From contig NZ_GL890825.1 in assembly GCF_000211815.1 (NCBI RefSeq), forward strand, positions 255,398 through 319,397: 64,000 bases of DNA. The letters are read 5' to 3'. A program made the position numbers and the translations under genes. The notes under the pieces are model-generated. The model was not told the origin of the DNA. It did not search any database and worked only from the letters and a program-made list of their open reading frames with translations. The stretch comes from Moorena producens 3L (GTDB lineage: Bacteria; Cyanobacteriota; Cyanobacteriia; Cyanobacteriales; Coleofasciculaceae). Every line of letters begins with the position of its first letter. The first letter of the stretch is position 1. Below, piece by piece: positions 8,673 through 17,380 of this stretch.

Positions 8673-9383
8673 TCAACAGGCTCCGCACTCAACACCACCA
8701 TATCGTGCCATCAAGGTATTGGTTGAATCTTCTTGATTGCGCAGCCAAGCCCACATTTGGTCTCCGAGGCAAAAATGCCACCACTCTCTAGGATGACACC
8801 GGAACCCAGCCGAGTACATTAAATTTTTTAACAGCTGTCGATTGTAGTGATAAGGCAAGTCTTGCTGATTGGCGTAATAATCGGGATGGGAGCGTGGTGA
8901 GACTTCATCAATCTCAGAGCCCATATCAATGGTTTCACCGGTGGCATCCACCAGGGTAATATCTAAGGCAGCACCTGTACTGTGAGGGGGTGGAGTCATG
9001 GGGTTAGAGCTGGGTACTGCCCAAAATTGATAGACTTGTTCCCAAATCGCTTGCTGTTGTTGTTCCGATAGGATGCTTGGGTTGAGTTGTTGTGCCTGAG
9101 CTACTTGGGCAAAAGTATGGTCAACCATGAATTGTTGGACTTCCACCGGTCGATAGCCATCAAAAATCTGGATGCGCCAACCTGGATGCTGCTGTTGGAG
9201 TTGGCTTTGAGCCACAAAGAGTGCTTCTATCACACTCTCGCGCAGATAATAAGGGGAAGCCTTACCATAAGGTGCCCCCAGTTTTTGGTAGGGGTGAGGG
9301 TTACGAGCGGCAAATTGTGCTAAGGGAATGGGGATGAGGGGTTCTCCACACTCTACAATTGGGATTTGCTGATAAGGTTTCAT
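8673..9383 (-). CDS. D-alanyl-D-alanine dipeptidase (peptidase M15D, VanX-like)
   Basis: A 236-aa zinc dipeptidase. The VanX/DdpX signature is complete: FDGYRPVEVQ, the first zinc pair in HSTGAALDITLVD (His and Asp), SEIDEVSPRSH, and EWWHF with the catalytic Glu and third ligand His. It hydrolyses D-Ala-D-Ala released in peptidoglycan turnover; no vancomycin cluster is present, so recycling is the likelier role. I prefer ATG 9383 over the TTG five codons upstream. No signal peptide is seen. The gene is monocistronic and repeats flank both sides. Confidence 0.88.
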   Translation of the reverse strand: MKPYQQIPIVECGEPLIPIPLAQFAARNPHPYQKLGAPYGKASPYYLRESVIEALFVAQSQLQQQHPGWRIQIFDGYRPVEVQQFMVDHTFAQVAQAQQLNPSILSEQQQQAIWEQVYQFWAVPSSNPMTPPPHSTGAALDITLVDATGETIDMGSEIDEVSPRSHPDYYANQQDLPYHYNRQLLKNLMYSAGFRCHPREWWHFCLGDQMWAWLRNQEDSTNTLMARYGGVECGAC

Positions 9384-9398
9384 AGTTGCAGTTCTCAA

Positions 9399-9785
9399 TT
9401 GCTTGAGGTAATTACTAGCAGTTGGTTGCGAGGGAGTCGGGAGTAGGGAGTAGGGAGTAGGGAGTAGGGAGTAGGGAGTAGGGAGTAGGGAGTAGGGAAG
9501 TCGGAAGTGGTAAAAATTCTGTTTACCTCATTACTCTCATTACTATGAGAACCGCTATAGTTTTTCTTTTGGGCATTTTTGGAGTTATCAAAAAGCGTTG
9601 ATCAGCGCGAAGCATATCTTTTGGCAAAATTAGAAAATATTTAAAGTCTTTTAACGGTCACATTTTTAACACCTAAAAAACTCAACCTAAAACCAACTTT
9701 TGCCTTTTGCCTTTTGCCTCTTGCCTTTTGCCTCTTGCATGATTTAACTACTTTTTTACCATACTCAAACCACAAGAGCCACTAA
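9399..9785. repeat. Gap with heptanucleotide arrays
   Basis: 9430-9500 is a tandem array of the 7-mer GGGAGTA. 9697-9740 is a TTTTGCC/TCTTGCC array of 7-mers. The sequence between is AT-rich and has no gene. Confidence 0.85.
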
Positions 9786-10097
9786 TTATTCCCTGTTCCC
9801 TGTTCCCTGTTCCCTGTTCCCTGTTTCCTGTTCCCTGTTCCGAAGTTCAACACTTCTAGATTTATCCCTATTACCATTAGGATAAACGTCAGGCACGGGA
9901 TCATAACCCCCTGGATAGAGAGGATGACACCGTAGAATACGCCGAATTCCTAGCCAACCACCCCGACAGACACCAAACCGCTCAATCGCTTGGATAGCAT
10001 ACTGGGAACAGGTTGGGCGAAAGCGACAGACTGGAGGAAATAGGGGCGAAATAAAAGCTCGATAGCCTCGAATTAGCCAAATCAGTAAAAGTTTCAT
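9786..10097 (-). CDS. yidD: YidD, membrane protein insertion efficiency factor
   Basis: YidD is a small membrane-associated protein that assists YidC-mediated insertion. The diagnostic block is present: an N-terminal hydrophobic/basic helix (LLIWLIRGYRAFISPLFPP), CRFRPTCSQYA, and GGWLGIRRILRCHPLYPGGYDPVP with three conserved Cys. The natural protein should end near residue 80. The last 20 or so residues are Asn-Arg-Glu-Gln-Thr-Gly repeats translated from a TTCCCTG heptamer array (9789-9840), which also provides the stop region. Confidence 0.9.
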   Translation of the reverse strand: MKLLLIWLIRGYRAFISPLFPPVCRFRPTCSQYAIQAIERFGVCRGGWLGIRRILRCHPLYPGGYDPVPDVYPNGNRDKSRSVELRNREQETGNREQGTGNRE

Positions 10098-10159
10098 GTA
10101 ATGGTCACCCCATCTAATACAGTAATAAATAGGTCTTAAAGTATGCTGCCATCAGATCC

Positions 10160-10867
10160 TTGTTTAATTCTGTAACCTGGATAGAATCAATCCCAACCCT
10201 ATGGCTGCAAATTGCACTGATTGCTGTCGGTCTCGGTGCGATTGTGCTGCTGGCGGAAACACTACATCAGCGCACCGCCAGGGATTCAGAAATTACCCGT
10301 AAAATTGTTCACATTGGCACCGGTAACGTTATTTTAGTGGCTTGGTGGCTACAAATACCTGCCTGGGTAGGTATCTTGGCATCAGTTATCGCTGGTGCGA
10401 TCGCTCTTTTGTCCTATTACATTCCTATTTTGCCTGGTATTAACAGCGTTGGGCGCAAAAGCCTAGGCACTTTCTTCTATGCTGTCAGTATTGGTGTCGT
10501 GATTGCCTGGTTTTGGCCCTTACAACAATTCCAGTATGCCGCTATTGGTATTTTAGTGATGGCATGGGGGGATGGATTGGCAGGACTGATTGGTCAGAAA
10601 TTTGGCCAACATCCCTATCAGGCTTGGGGGATGCAAAAAAGCTGGGAAGGGTCTGGAACCATGGCTGTCACTAGCTATGTCGTCAGTAGCCTGATCCTTT
10701 TCGCTGTTCAAGGTAATGTCTGGGAAACCTGGTTGATGTCAATTGCGATCGCATTTTTTGCCACACTATTAGAAGCCTTCTCCAAGTTCGGGATTGATAA
10801 TCTCACAGTTCCTATCGGTAGTGCAGCACTAGGGTTCTTTTTAAGTCAAATCCTCAGCTTGGGTTGA
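10160..10867 (+). CDS. Phytol/diacylglycerol-type kinase (SEC59/DGK1/VTE5 family)
   Basis: This 235-aa protein has about six hydrophobic helices and the CTP-dependent lipid kinase motifs: RKIVHIGTGN (residues 43-52), SVGRKSLGTFFYA and the catalytic WGDGLAGLIGQKFG (about 138-151). Cyanobacterial and plant members (VTE5) phosphorylate phytol released from chlorophyll for tocopherol and recycling, so phytol kinase is the best guess. Dolichol or diacylglycerol substrates cannot be excluded. The start is TTG 10160; no in-frame ATG fits before the first helix. It diverges from yidD across 62 bp. Confidence 0.8.
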   Translation: MFNSVTWIESIPTLWLQIALIAVGLGAIVLLAETLHQRTARDSEITRKIVHIGTGNVILVAWWLQIPAWVGILASVIAGAIALLSYYIPILPGINSVGRKSLGTFFYAVSIGVVIAWFWPLQQFQYAAIGILVMAWGDGLAGLIGQKFGQHPYQAWGMQKSWEGSGTMAVTSYVVSSLILFAVQGNVWETWLMSIAIAFFATLLEAFSKFGIDNLTVPIGSAALGFFLSQILSLG

Positions 10868-10964
10868 AGGGTTCTTGAAATAGCTCAAGTTATGAGCTTG
10901 TGCTTGAAAGTAGATATTAAACTAAGAATCAATCAAACGTTGATAGTAAGGGAGAGTTGAGTCA

Positions 10965-11612
10965 ATGTTACAGTTTTACAATAATCCTATGTCCAACAAT
11001 GCCCGACGGGTATGGATTGCTTTATTAGAAAAACAGATTGACTTTGAGCCTGTTGAAATAAAATTAGATGGAGATCAATTTACGCCAGAATTTATTGAAA
11101 TCAATCCCTTTCATCACATCCCAGTCCTAATCGATGATGGATTTAAAGTGATAGAATCCTTAGCCATCTTAGATTATTTAGAAGCTAAATATCCAACTCC
11201 TGCTCTGATGCCTACTGACCCCCAAGCTATTGCTACAGTGAGGATGATACAACTGGTCAATGTCAATGAGCTTGCTCCTGCTATCGTAACCTTTATGCGC
11301 CATAACTTGGAGATTGAAGTAGAAGCAAAAAAATTAGAACAAGCTCAAAAACAAGTTGCCACAGTGATGAAATTTTATAGCGAAAAATTGGGCGATAAAA
11401 ACTACTTTGTAGAAGGGCAATTTACGTTAGCCGATATTGTCGCCGGTTTGTCAGTATATTTTCTCAGCAAGATCGGCGTTTCTTTAGCAGACTATCCCTC
11501 AGTGCAAAATTGGCAAACAGCTTTACAGGAACGGGAAAGTTGGCAGCAAGTTCAACCAACACCAGAAGAGTTTGAAATGTTTAAAGCAAAAGTGAAAGCA
11601 ATTTTGTCGTAA
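10965..11612 (+). CDS. Glutathione S-transferase family protein
   Basis: A 215-aa cytosolic GST. The N-terminal thioredoxin-like domain contains YNNPMSNNARRVWIALLEK with the Ser/Asn active-site region. The cis-Pro motif is HIPVLIDDG, followed by the glutathione-binding ESLAILDYLE. The C-terminal helical domain has the FTLADI N-capping box. GGGAGAG provides a ribosome-binding site ahead of ATG 10965. The TAA stop (11610-11612) lies inside the terminal GTAAGC of repeat D copy 2, so the repeat supplies the stop codon and the natural tail may have been slightly different. Confidence 0.88.
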   Translation: MLQFYNNPMSNNARRVWIALLEKQIDFEPVEIKLDGDQFTPEFIEINPFHHIPVLIDDGFKVIESLAILDYLEAKYPTPALMPTDPQAIATVRMIQLVNVNELAPAIVTFMRHNLEIEVEAKKLEQAQKQVATVMKFYSEKLGDKNYFVEGQFTLADIVAGLSVYFLSKIGVSLADYPSVQNWQTALQERESWQQVQPTPEEFEMFKAKVKAILS

Positions 11613-11885
11613 GCATTCAGCGGTCAGTGGTCAGCCGTCAGCCGTTAGCCGTCAGCCATCAGTGGTCAGCGGTCAGTGGTCAGCTTATTTTATTCAAAGG
11701 TGCGCTTTCCGCATCTAATTATTAAATTCGCCACGGGTCGCACCTAAAAGCACCGATTGCGCTACTTGAGGTGCTGCGCGAACAGTAGCCTGGCCATTTC
11801 CGTAGCGTGGCCAATGGCTGATAGCTGATAGCTGATCGCTGATCGCTGATAGCTGATCGCTGATAGCTGATAGCTGAATGCTTAC
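11609..11885. repeat. Composite repeat D, copy 2
   Basis: Ends are GTAAGCATTCAGC and GCTGAATGCTTAC. Inside, in order, are (GTCAGCC/GTCAGTG)n, a TTATTTTATTCAAA core, a full repeat C (AGGTGCGC...GCGCACCT-type), ACCGATTGCGCTAC, a repeat A unit, then (TGATAGC/TGATCGC)n. It shares this exact order with the copy at 29.1 kb. Confidence 0.8.
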
Positions 11886-11929
11886 ATTTTGTCAAGGTAA
11901 ACCACTAGAAAATTGGCAACCGCTGAGTT

Positions 11930-12125
11930 AATGGGAGTAGGGAGTAGGGAGTTATGAGGTAAGCATTCAGCCGTCAGCTATCAGCTATCAGCTAATGCGC
12001 TACGGCCAAGCTACTGCATCACAGTGTTCGCTTCCAGCTTAAATCATCCCACCAATAGGCAACCCCACAACACCCTTAAGGGCGCACGGCGTGCGCCCCT
12101 AAGGGTGTTTTGTATTCCAGCAAGA
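11930..12125. repeat. Half copy of repeat D and a strong hairpin
   Basis: GTAAGCATTCAGCCGTCAG at about 11960 opens another D-like end that is not closed. At 12069-12111 a long near-perfect hairpin (CACCCTTAAGGGCGCAC against GTGCGCCCCTAAGGGTG) is followed by TTTTG on the plus strand. It lies 55 bp past the stop of the 49-aa minus-strand gene and could terminate from either side. Confidence 0.6.
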
Positions 12126-12166
12126 ACCGCTATAACCCAGGGTTCATATTATAGCTAAAATCGAAT

Positions 12167-12316
12167 TTACCAAGATGCCTCTTTCTGCTCAAAGGGGTCA
12201 CCGCTAAAGGGTTGAACACCAATAGCAGGATAAATGTCATCATTAGGACCAAAAATCCTAGCTACTGCTTCAGAAAGATATTGAATACTGCTTTCCAATA
12301 GTTTGTAAAAAGCCAT
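12167..12316 (-). CDS. Small 49-aa protein
   Basis: An intact frame of 49 codons runs from ATG 12316 to TAA 12167. A strong ribosome-binding site (AGGAGAG) ends eight bases before the ATG. The protein has an amphipathic N-terminal half (FYKLLESSIQYLSEAVARIF) and a Pro/Asp-rich second half (GPNDD, GVQPFSGDPF). The composition is clearly protein-like and not repeat-derived. I do not recognise the function. It diverges from pncB, so a shared promoter region (12317-12687) is likely. Confidence 0.65.
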   Translation of the reverse strand: MAFYKLLESSIQYLSEAVARIFGPNDDIYPAIGVQPFSGDPFEQKEASW

Positions 12317-12687
12317 AAAATTGCTCTCCTGAATTAGTTGAGTTAGAGTTGAAAACAGCAGTGGCTATAATTAGCGCGAACCTTTCCCTTTTCTGGTGGT
12401 TCGTGAGTACTGCCATGCTGTCATCAAATTGCTGTTCTCAAATTATTGAGTCTTAACTGTGAGTACAGACTGAAAGACGTTTCTGTCTGGTGTACTTTAT
12501 CTTATCGAGGATTATCGATTCAGTGCCAGGATTAGTAATATTTGTTTGGTAATATTTGCAATACTTTTCTCAAGCTTGACTAATCACTAAGATTTGTTTG
12601 GTAATTTTGAGAGGATTGTTAAAAAATCTGTACCTATTTAAAGTTCCTTTACCTTATGTTAAACATTACTCCTTAAACAGTACTATT
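12317..12687. promoter_or_regulatory. Divergent intergenic region, small gene / pncB
   Basis: These 371 bp lie between the small minus-strand gene and the pncB start. They are AT-rich, without the repeat families that fill most other gaps. A direct repeat of GATTTGTTTGGTAAT/ATATTTGTTTGGTAATA lies near 12537-12606. Promoters for both genes are expected here, but I cannot assign -35/-10 boxes with confidence. Confidence 0.4.
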
Positions 12688-14040
12688 ATGAACCCTAAAG
12701 ACCAGGAATTAATACCTACAGCTGAGGACTATAGCTTATTAACTGACCTGTATCAGCTGACCATGACAGCCTGTTATAGCGGTGAAGGCTTAGCCCAAAA
12801 ACCAGCTTCCTTTGAACTATTTGCGCGACGTTTACCTAATGGCTTTGGTTACTTGATTGCTATGGGACTCGCTCAGGTACTGGACTACCTGGAACAGTTT
12901 CGCTTTAGTCCCCAGGCACTGGACGCATTAAAAGAGACAGGCATTTTTCAGGGAGCACCGGAACAGTTTTGGTCACTCTTAGCAGAAGCAAGCTTCACCG
13001 GTGATGTCTGGGCAGTGCCCGAGGGAACAGCAATATTTGCTAATGAACCGTTTTTGCGGGTGGATGCTCCTCTGTGGCAAGCACAGATAGTAGAAACTTA
13101 CCTACTCAATACAATTAACTATCAGACCTTGATTGCCACTAAGGCAGCACGGCTAAGAGATGTGGCGGGGGCCGAGGCTACCTTACTAGAGTTTGGCACT
13201 CGACGGGCCTTTAGTCCTCAGGCATCCCTGTGGGCAGCACGAGCAGCTATAGCAGCTGGATTGGATGGCACATCTAATGTATTAGCAGCCCTGAAATTAG
13301 GATGTCAGCCTCAAGGAACCATGGCTCATGCTTTGGTGATGGCGATCACAGCAGTATCTGGAAGTGAGCAGGATGCCTTTACGGCCTTTTATCGCTATTT
13401 TCCCAATGCTCCCTTATTAATAGATACCTACGATACTGTAGCAGCCGCTAAGAGTCTGGCTCAACGAATCGCAGCTGGGGAAATCCAAGTGACTGGAGTA
13501 CGTTTGGATTCTGGGGATTTAGTCACCTTGTCCCAAAAAGTGCGATCGCATTTACCCAATGTCTCAATTTTTGCCAGTGGGGATTTAGACGAGTATGAAA
13601 TAGCCAGACTCAAACAGGCTGGTGCTTGTATCGACGGTTATGGACTCGGAACTCGGCTAGTCACTGGAAACCCAGTCAATGGAGTCTACAAATTAGTAGA
13701 AATTGATGGCATTCCCACCATGAAACAGTCCAGTAGCAAAATCACCTATCCAGGGCGCAAGCAAATCTATCGCCAATTTCACCAAGATACAGTTATCAAA
13801 GACCGGCTAGGATTGATGAGTGAATCCTGCCAAGATCATGAGCAACCTCTGCTGGAACAAGTCATCAAACAAGGTCAACGACTCAAGCTGCCAGAATCCT
13901 TAGACGTGATACAAAAACGCACAGCTGCTTCTGTTGCCAGTCTTGCCACCTCAACGCGACAACTTCATCAGCCCACCCCACTACCTGTAGAAATTTCTGA
14001 TGCCCTACAACAGCTCACCATAGCTACCTCCAAAAGGTAA
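12688..14040 (+). CDS. pncB: Nicotinate phosphoribosyltransferase
   Basis: It converts nicotinate and PRPP to nicotinate mononucleotide in the Preiss-Handler NAD salvage route. Family features are the N-terminal LLTDLYQLTMTACY, ELFARRLP, LLEFGTRRA (substrate-binding), DTYDTVAAA, and VRLDSGDL of the phosphoribosyl site. GYGLGTRLVTG also fits. ATG 12688 gives about 450 aa; upstream in-frame codons (from 12598) encode a leader unlike the family. It is the first of four NAD genes in the window, with nadD, an NrtR-like protein and nadE following at 20.3, 20.9 and 24.8 kb. Confidence 0.93.
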   Translation: MNPKDQELIPTAEDYSLLTDLYQLTMTACYSGEGLAQKPASFELFARRLPNGFGYLIAMGLAQVLDYLEQFRFSPQALDALKETGIFQGAPEQFWSLLAEASFTGDVWAVPEGTAIFANEPFLRVDAPLWQAQIVETYLLNTINYQTLIATKAARLRDVAGAEATLLEFGTRRAFSPQASLWAARAAIAAGLDGTSNVLAALKLGCQPQGTMAHALVMAITAVSGSEQDAFTAFYRYFPNAPLLIDTYDTVAAAKSLAQRIAAGEIQVTGVRLDSGDLVTLSQKVRSHLPNVSIFASGDLDEYEIARLKQAGACIDGYGLGTRLVTGNPVNGVYKLVEIDGIPTMKQSSSKITYPGRKQIYRQFHQDTVIKDRLGLMSESCQDHEQPLLEQVIKQGQRLKLPESLDVIQKRTAASVASLATSTRQLHQPTPLPVEISDALQQLTIATSKR

Positions 14041-14086
14041 AAGGCAAATGTTAAATTTCAAATCACAATTAACAATTAACAAATTG

Positions 14087-16339
14087 CTACAAATACCGCC
14101 AGCACAGAAGAGACGTGTAAACTACCAAAATTACTGGAAACGCCACTCTTCCAAACTCCATTAATTTGCTAATCTTGATTTTACCAGACTGAAACCCCTC
14201 ACTATTCCCAATCACCACCATCAACAACTGTAAGCCATTGAGTACGTAAACGATAAAAAAGGCATAGTCGAGAGCCACTACATAGCCAACCCCCTCCGGT
14301 AGTCCTTCTATCAAGCTCAAATGGTAAAATACAATCGCTAGTAGCAAGCCACTTACTGCTTCTACGGACATGTGATCGAAAGGGAGAAACATGAACAGGT
14401 ATCCCACCACCACAAAAAACAGTAGAGGCAATAGATTCTTGATACTGAAACTGACTAAATCCCGCTTGATTTTAATAACCACATTGAATCGGGAATATTC
14501 GATATCTGAATCTGTGTCGATAAATCGTCGATTGCCCAAAGTGGAATCGTTAATCACCGTATCCTGGAAAAAGGTAGCATTCTCAACACTCCAATCGGTA
14601 ATCTTCTCAAACACTTTAGCTCTCTCCCAATTTTTGAGAACTTCTTCTGTAGTGGTATCTCGCATTCCCACGAAGTCCACTACATAAATTAGCTTGTCCC
14701 GAGTTAGGTTAATATGTCGAAATCTCGCTGATAGAGTCTGATGGTCAAACGGGTAATCATGAAAATCAAACTTTTCATGAAAATCGCCTTTAACCCGGTA
14801 TACTTTATAATTTATATCATCGTTTAAATCTGTATCTATCGGTTCCTTTAAGGTCAATTTTTCTCCTGAATCTAGCCGCTCAATGCCATAATTTGTGAAC
14901 TCGATTTGGTCTGCAGTAATATCGCCTTGGTACCTAAACCAAATGTAAAAATCCACCAAATAGGAGGACGTTTTTTCATCTATGTGACTAATCTCATTGA
15001 TATCCATCCCGGTGTAAACGATATGGGTTTTTACCATATAGTTATTACCAACCTTTACAATTTCACCACTGTCGAGCTGTTCTTGCAGATTAGCAACAGC
15101 CCGTAAGTCCGGTATTATTTGCAGCTGGCTAAACGCTGAAATAAAATTTCTTCTATCAAAAATACCCACAAAAACTGGTGCTACTGCATTGCCGTAATAG
15201 TCAAAATAAATATTTCTGGTTGCCCCCTTGAACGCCGTTTCCTGGCTATTAATAGTTGCTAAGCTCTCTTTGAGCATCAAACGGTTTTTGGGTAAATCGT
15301 CCCAGGTAAGATCAGAGCGCTTAATTGCCTCAACAATGGCTTTTGCCGCATCATAATAGCAAGTCGCCACCCATCCCGGCGCTTGTTTGTACTTCTTTTC
15401 AAATTCGTTTCTGAACTGTTGACCCCCATCATCAGAAATGTCAAAAATAATCGGAGCAATGGCATAAATTCCATTGGTAAAGAAGCCTGGTTCATCCATC
15501 TCCTCTGGGGAGTCTTCAAACCGTTGCCCCAGGGATATTTCGGCTAAGGAGTCACCGCCAAAAATGGGGAAATTCATCCCAGAACTCCTCATTTTTGCAA
15601 TTAATCCAGCCACTTGATTGCGATTCGCTGTCATCACAATCACTCCTGGGTCTTTCCCGCTATTGTTTAAAGCCAATAAATCTTGATAAATCGTTTCTAT
15701 GGCTTGGTCTATATCATCCCCTAATACCCACTTACTTACTACTTCTCCCCCTAACTCCCGAAACGTCTCTTCAACAGTCTTCCCTAAGGTCAAGCCATAA
15801 GTGCTGGGGCTGTAAACTAGGCTAATCTTGGAAGATCCCAGAATCTTTTGGATATAATTGGCGATAAAAGTACCCTGAGCACTGTTAGAAAAAATGGTGC
15901 GAAAATACCAAGTGTTCGATTGGGTGACCGCATCAGCAGTAGCTGAGCCGGTCACCGCAGGAATCTTATGGTCTTGATAAACTTTGCCAGCAGCCGTAGA
16001 TACCCCACTACTGTAATGACCAATCACTGCGATCGCATTTGATTGAGCAATCTTCTGAGCAACCTGGCGTGCCACATCCGGATTGCCTTGGTCATCATAA
16101 ACCTCTAGCTTCAACTTTTTGCCCTTAACACCGCCAGCCTTGTTAACTTGGTTAATGTAAAGTTCAGCACCGTCTACCATTGCTCTGCCTGAGCGTTGTG
16201 CTGATTCACTAGCATTGCTTAACGGAGCTGCGATCGCAATGGTTATCCTATCTTTATATCCCTCGAAGCTATCAATTGCTACAACTGTACCGAAGGCAAG
16301 CAGTACGATAGATACTAATACGATGGCTTTTTTTAGCAT
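14087..16339 (-). CDS. Periplasmic-binding-protein domain fused to a pentameric ligand-gated ion channel
   Basis: This 750-aa protein has two modules. Residues 1-22 are a signal peptide. Residues about 31-400 form a type I periplasmic-binding fold of the branched-chain amino acid class: ITIAIAAPLS, AGGVKGKKLKLEVYDDQGNP, GHYSSGVSTAAGKVY, AVTGSATAD and LVYSPSTYG. Residues about 430-750 are a Cys-loop-type (pro-loop) channel. This has a beta-rich extracellular part with FHDYPFDHQTL, the conserved P-F-D loop, which aligns closely with FRRYPFDSQTL of the bacterial channel GLIC. Four membrane helices follow: M1 from NLLPLLFF, M2 from SVEAVSGLLLAIVFYHL ending in GLP, M3, and M4 beginning RVAFPVILVVY, again GLIC-like. 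AGGTGA precedes the ATG. The ligand is unknown; the binding fold suggests an amino acid or related small molecule. A binding-protein domain on a prokaryotic pentameric channel is rare. It lies convergent with pncB, 46 bp away. Confidence 0.88.
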   Translation of the reverse strand: MLKKAIVLVSIVLLAFGTVVAIDSFEGYKDRITIAIAAPLSNASESAQRSGRAMVDGAELYINQVNKAGGVKGKKLKLEVYDDQGNPDVARQVAQKIAQSNAIAVIGHYSSGVSTAAGKVYQDHKIPAVTGSATADAVTQSNTWYFRTIFSNSAQGTFIANYIQKILGSSKISLVYSPSTYGLTLGKTVEETFRELGGEVVSKWVLGDDIDQAIETIYQDLLALNNSGKDPGVIVMTANRNQVAGLIAKMRSSGMNFPIFGGDSLAEISLGQRFEDSPEEMDEPGFFTNGIYAIAPIIFDISDDGGQQFRNEFEKKYKQAPGWVATCYYDAAKAIVEAIKRSDLTWDDLPKNRLMLKESLATINSQETAFKGATRNIYFDYYGNAVAPVFVGIFDRRNFISAFSQLQIIPDLRAVANLQEQLDSGEIVKVGNNYMVKTHIVYTGMDINEISHIDEKTSSYLVDFYIWFRYQGDITADQIEFTNYGIERLDSGEKLTLKEPIDTDLNDDINYKVYRVKGDFHEKFDFHDYPFDHQTLSARFRHINLTRDKLIYVVDFVGMRDTTTEEVLKNWERAKVFEKITDWSVENATFFQDTVINDSTLGNRRFIDTDSDIEYSRFNVVIKIKRDLVSFSIKNLLPLLFFVVVGYLFMFLPFDHMSVEAVSGLLLAIVFYHLSLIEGLPEGVGYVVALDYAFFIVYVLNGLQLLMVVIGNSEGFQSGKIKISKLMEFGRVAFPVILVVYTSLLCWRYL

Positions 16340-16860
16340 ATATCACCTGATCAGTTGAATGGTCACAGATTACAGGTTACAGGTTACAGGTTACAGGTTG
16401 AAAGTTACAGGTTACAGCTTGAACGCGATCGCGTGGCCGAAAGGCCAAGGTTACAGGTTGAAGGTTACAGGTTGAAAGTTACAGGTTGAAAGTTACAGGT
16501 TGAAAGTTACAGGTTACAGGTTTAACGTTACAAGTTACAGGTTTAACGTTATAATGTGCATATTTAACTTTAAAGTTTATATTTGACAGGTTTAACGTTA
16601 CAGGTGGCCAGTTATACATCCGGCTTTCAGTTCTTAAGCCTCTAATCTTCAACCATCAAACCTTCAAACTATCAAACCATCGACCTTGGCCTTTCGGCCA
16701 CGCGATCGCGTTCAACCATCAAGCTTGGCCTTTCGGCCACGCGATCGGGTTCAACCTTCAACCTTCAAGCTTCAACCTTGGCCTTTCGGCCACGCGATCG
16801 CGTTCAACCATCAAGCTTGGCCTTTCGGCCACGCGATCGCGTTCAAGCTGACCTGACTTC
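16340..16860. repeat. Repeat field: TTACAGG units and repeat A copies
   Basis: 16365-16600 is built from TTACAGG/TTGAAAG heptamer-like units (TTACAGGTTACAGGTTGAAAG and variants). 16680-16850 contains four copies of CTTGGCCTTTCGGCCACGCG followed by ATCGCGTTCAA, i.e. repeat A fused to a HIP1 octamer, separated by CCATCAAG units. No gene is present. Confidence 0.85.
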
Positions 16861-17191
16861 GTGACTGGGCAATCATGCCCTTGCTGCTTTGGGAAGATTA
16901 AGCGCTTCTAAAAACCACGAATTAGAACTGTCAATAACATCATTTAAAACAGGATAAAAGCTGGTTAACAATGACCAATGACCAATGATTAATAGACTGA
17001 AGTCTAGCCAATTGAACGTTTTTCCAATCAACCCTGCCTAAAAAAAACAAAACATACCTTAGGACTTTTAGGCTAAAATAGTTGGCAATTTTATCAATAC
17101 TTTTTTAATTTAATTATCTTTCTTCACTCTCTTATATCTATTACTTATTTTTAAAATAGCGGTTATCCTATTCATCAGGTAGACAGGATTT
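16861..17191. other. AT-rich gap, no gene recognised
   Basis: Short stretches could be old coding sequence (for example around 16880-16945 on the minus strand), but no frame has a start, a ribosome-binding site or a recognisable motif. Confidence 0.4.
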
Positions 17192-17380
17192 TTTCCCGAT
17201 TCCCGATTCCCGATTCCCGATTCCCGATTCCCGATTCCCGATTCCCGATTCCCGATTCCCGATTCCCGATTCCCGATTCCCGATTCCCGATTCCCGATTC
17301 CCGATTCCCGATTCCCGATTCCCGATTCCCGATTCCCGATTCCCGATTCCCGATTCCCGATTCCCGATTCCCGATTCCCT
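17192..17380. repeat. ATTCCCG heptanucleotide array, about 26 copies
   Basis: About 26 near-perfect tandem copies of a 7-bp unit. Because 7 is not a multiple of 3, all frames read the same seven-residue peptide (Glu-Ser-Gly-Ile-Gly-Asn-Arg on the minus strand), producing long false frames. Arrays of this type fit the short tandemly repeated repetitive (STRR) heptamers known from filamentous cyanobacteria. Confidence 0.95.
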
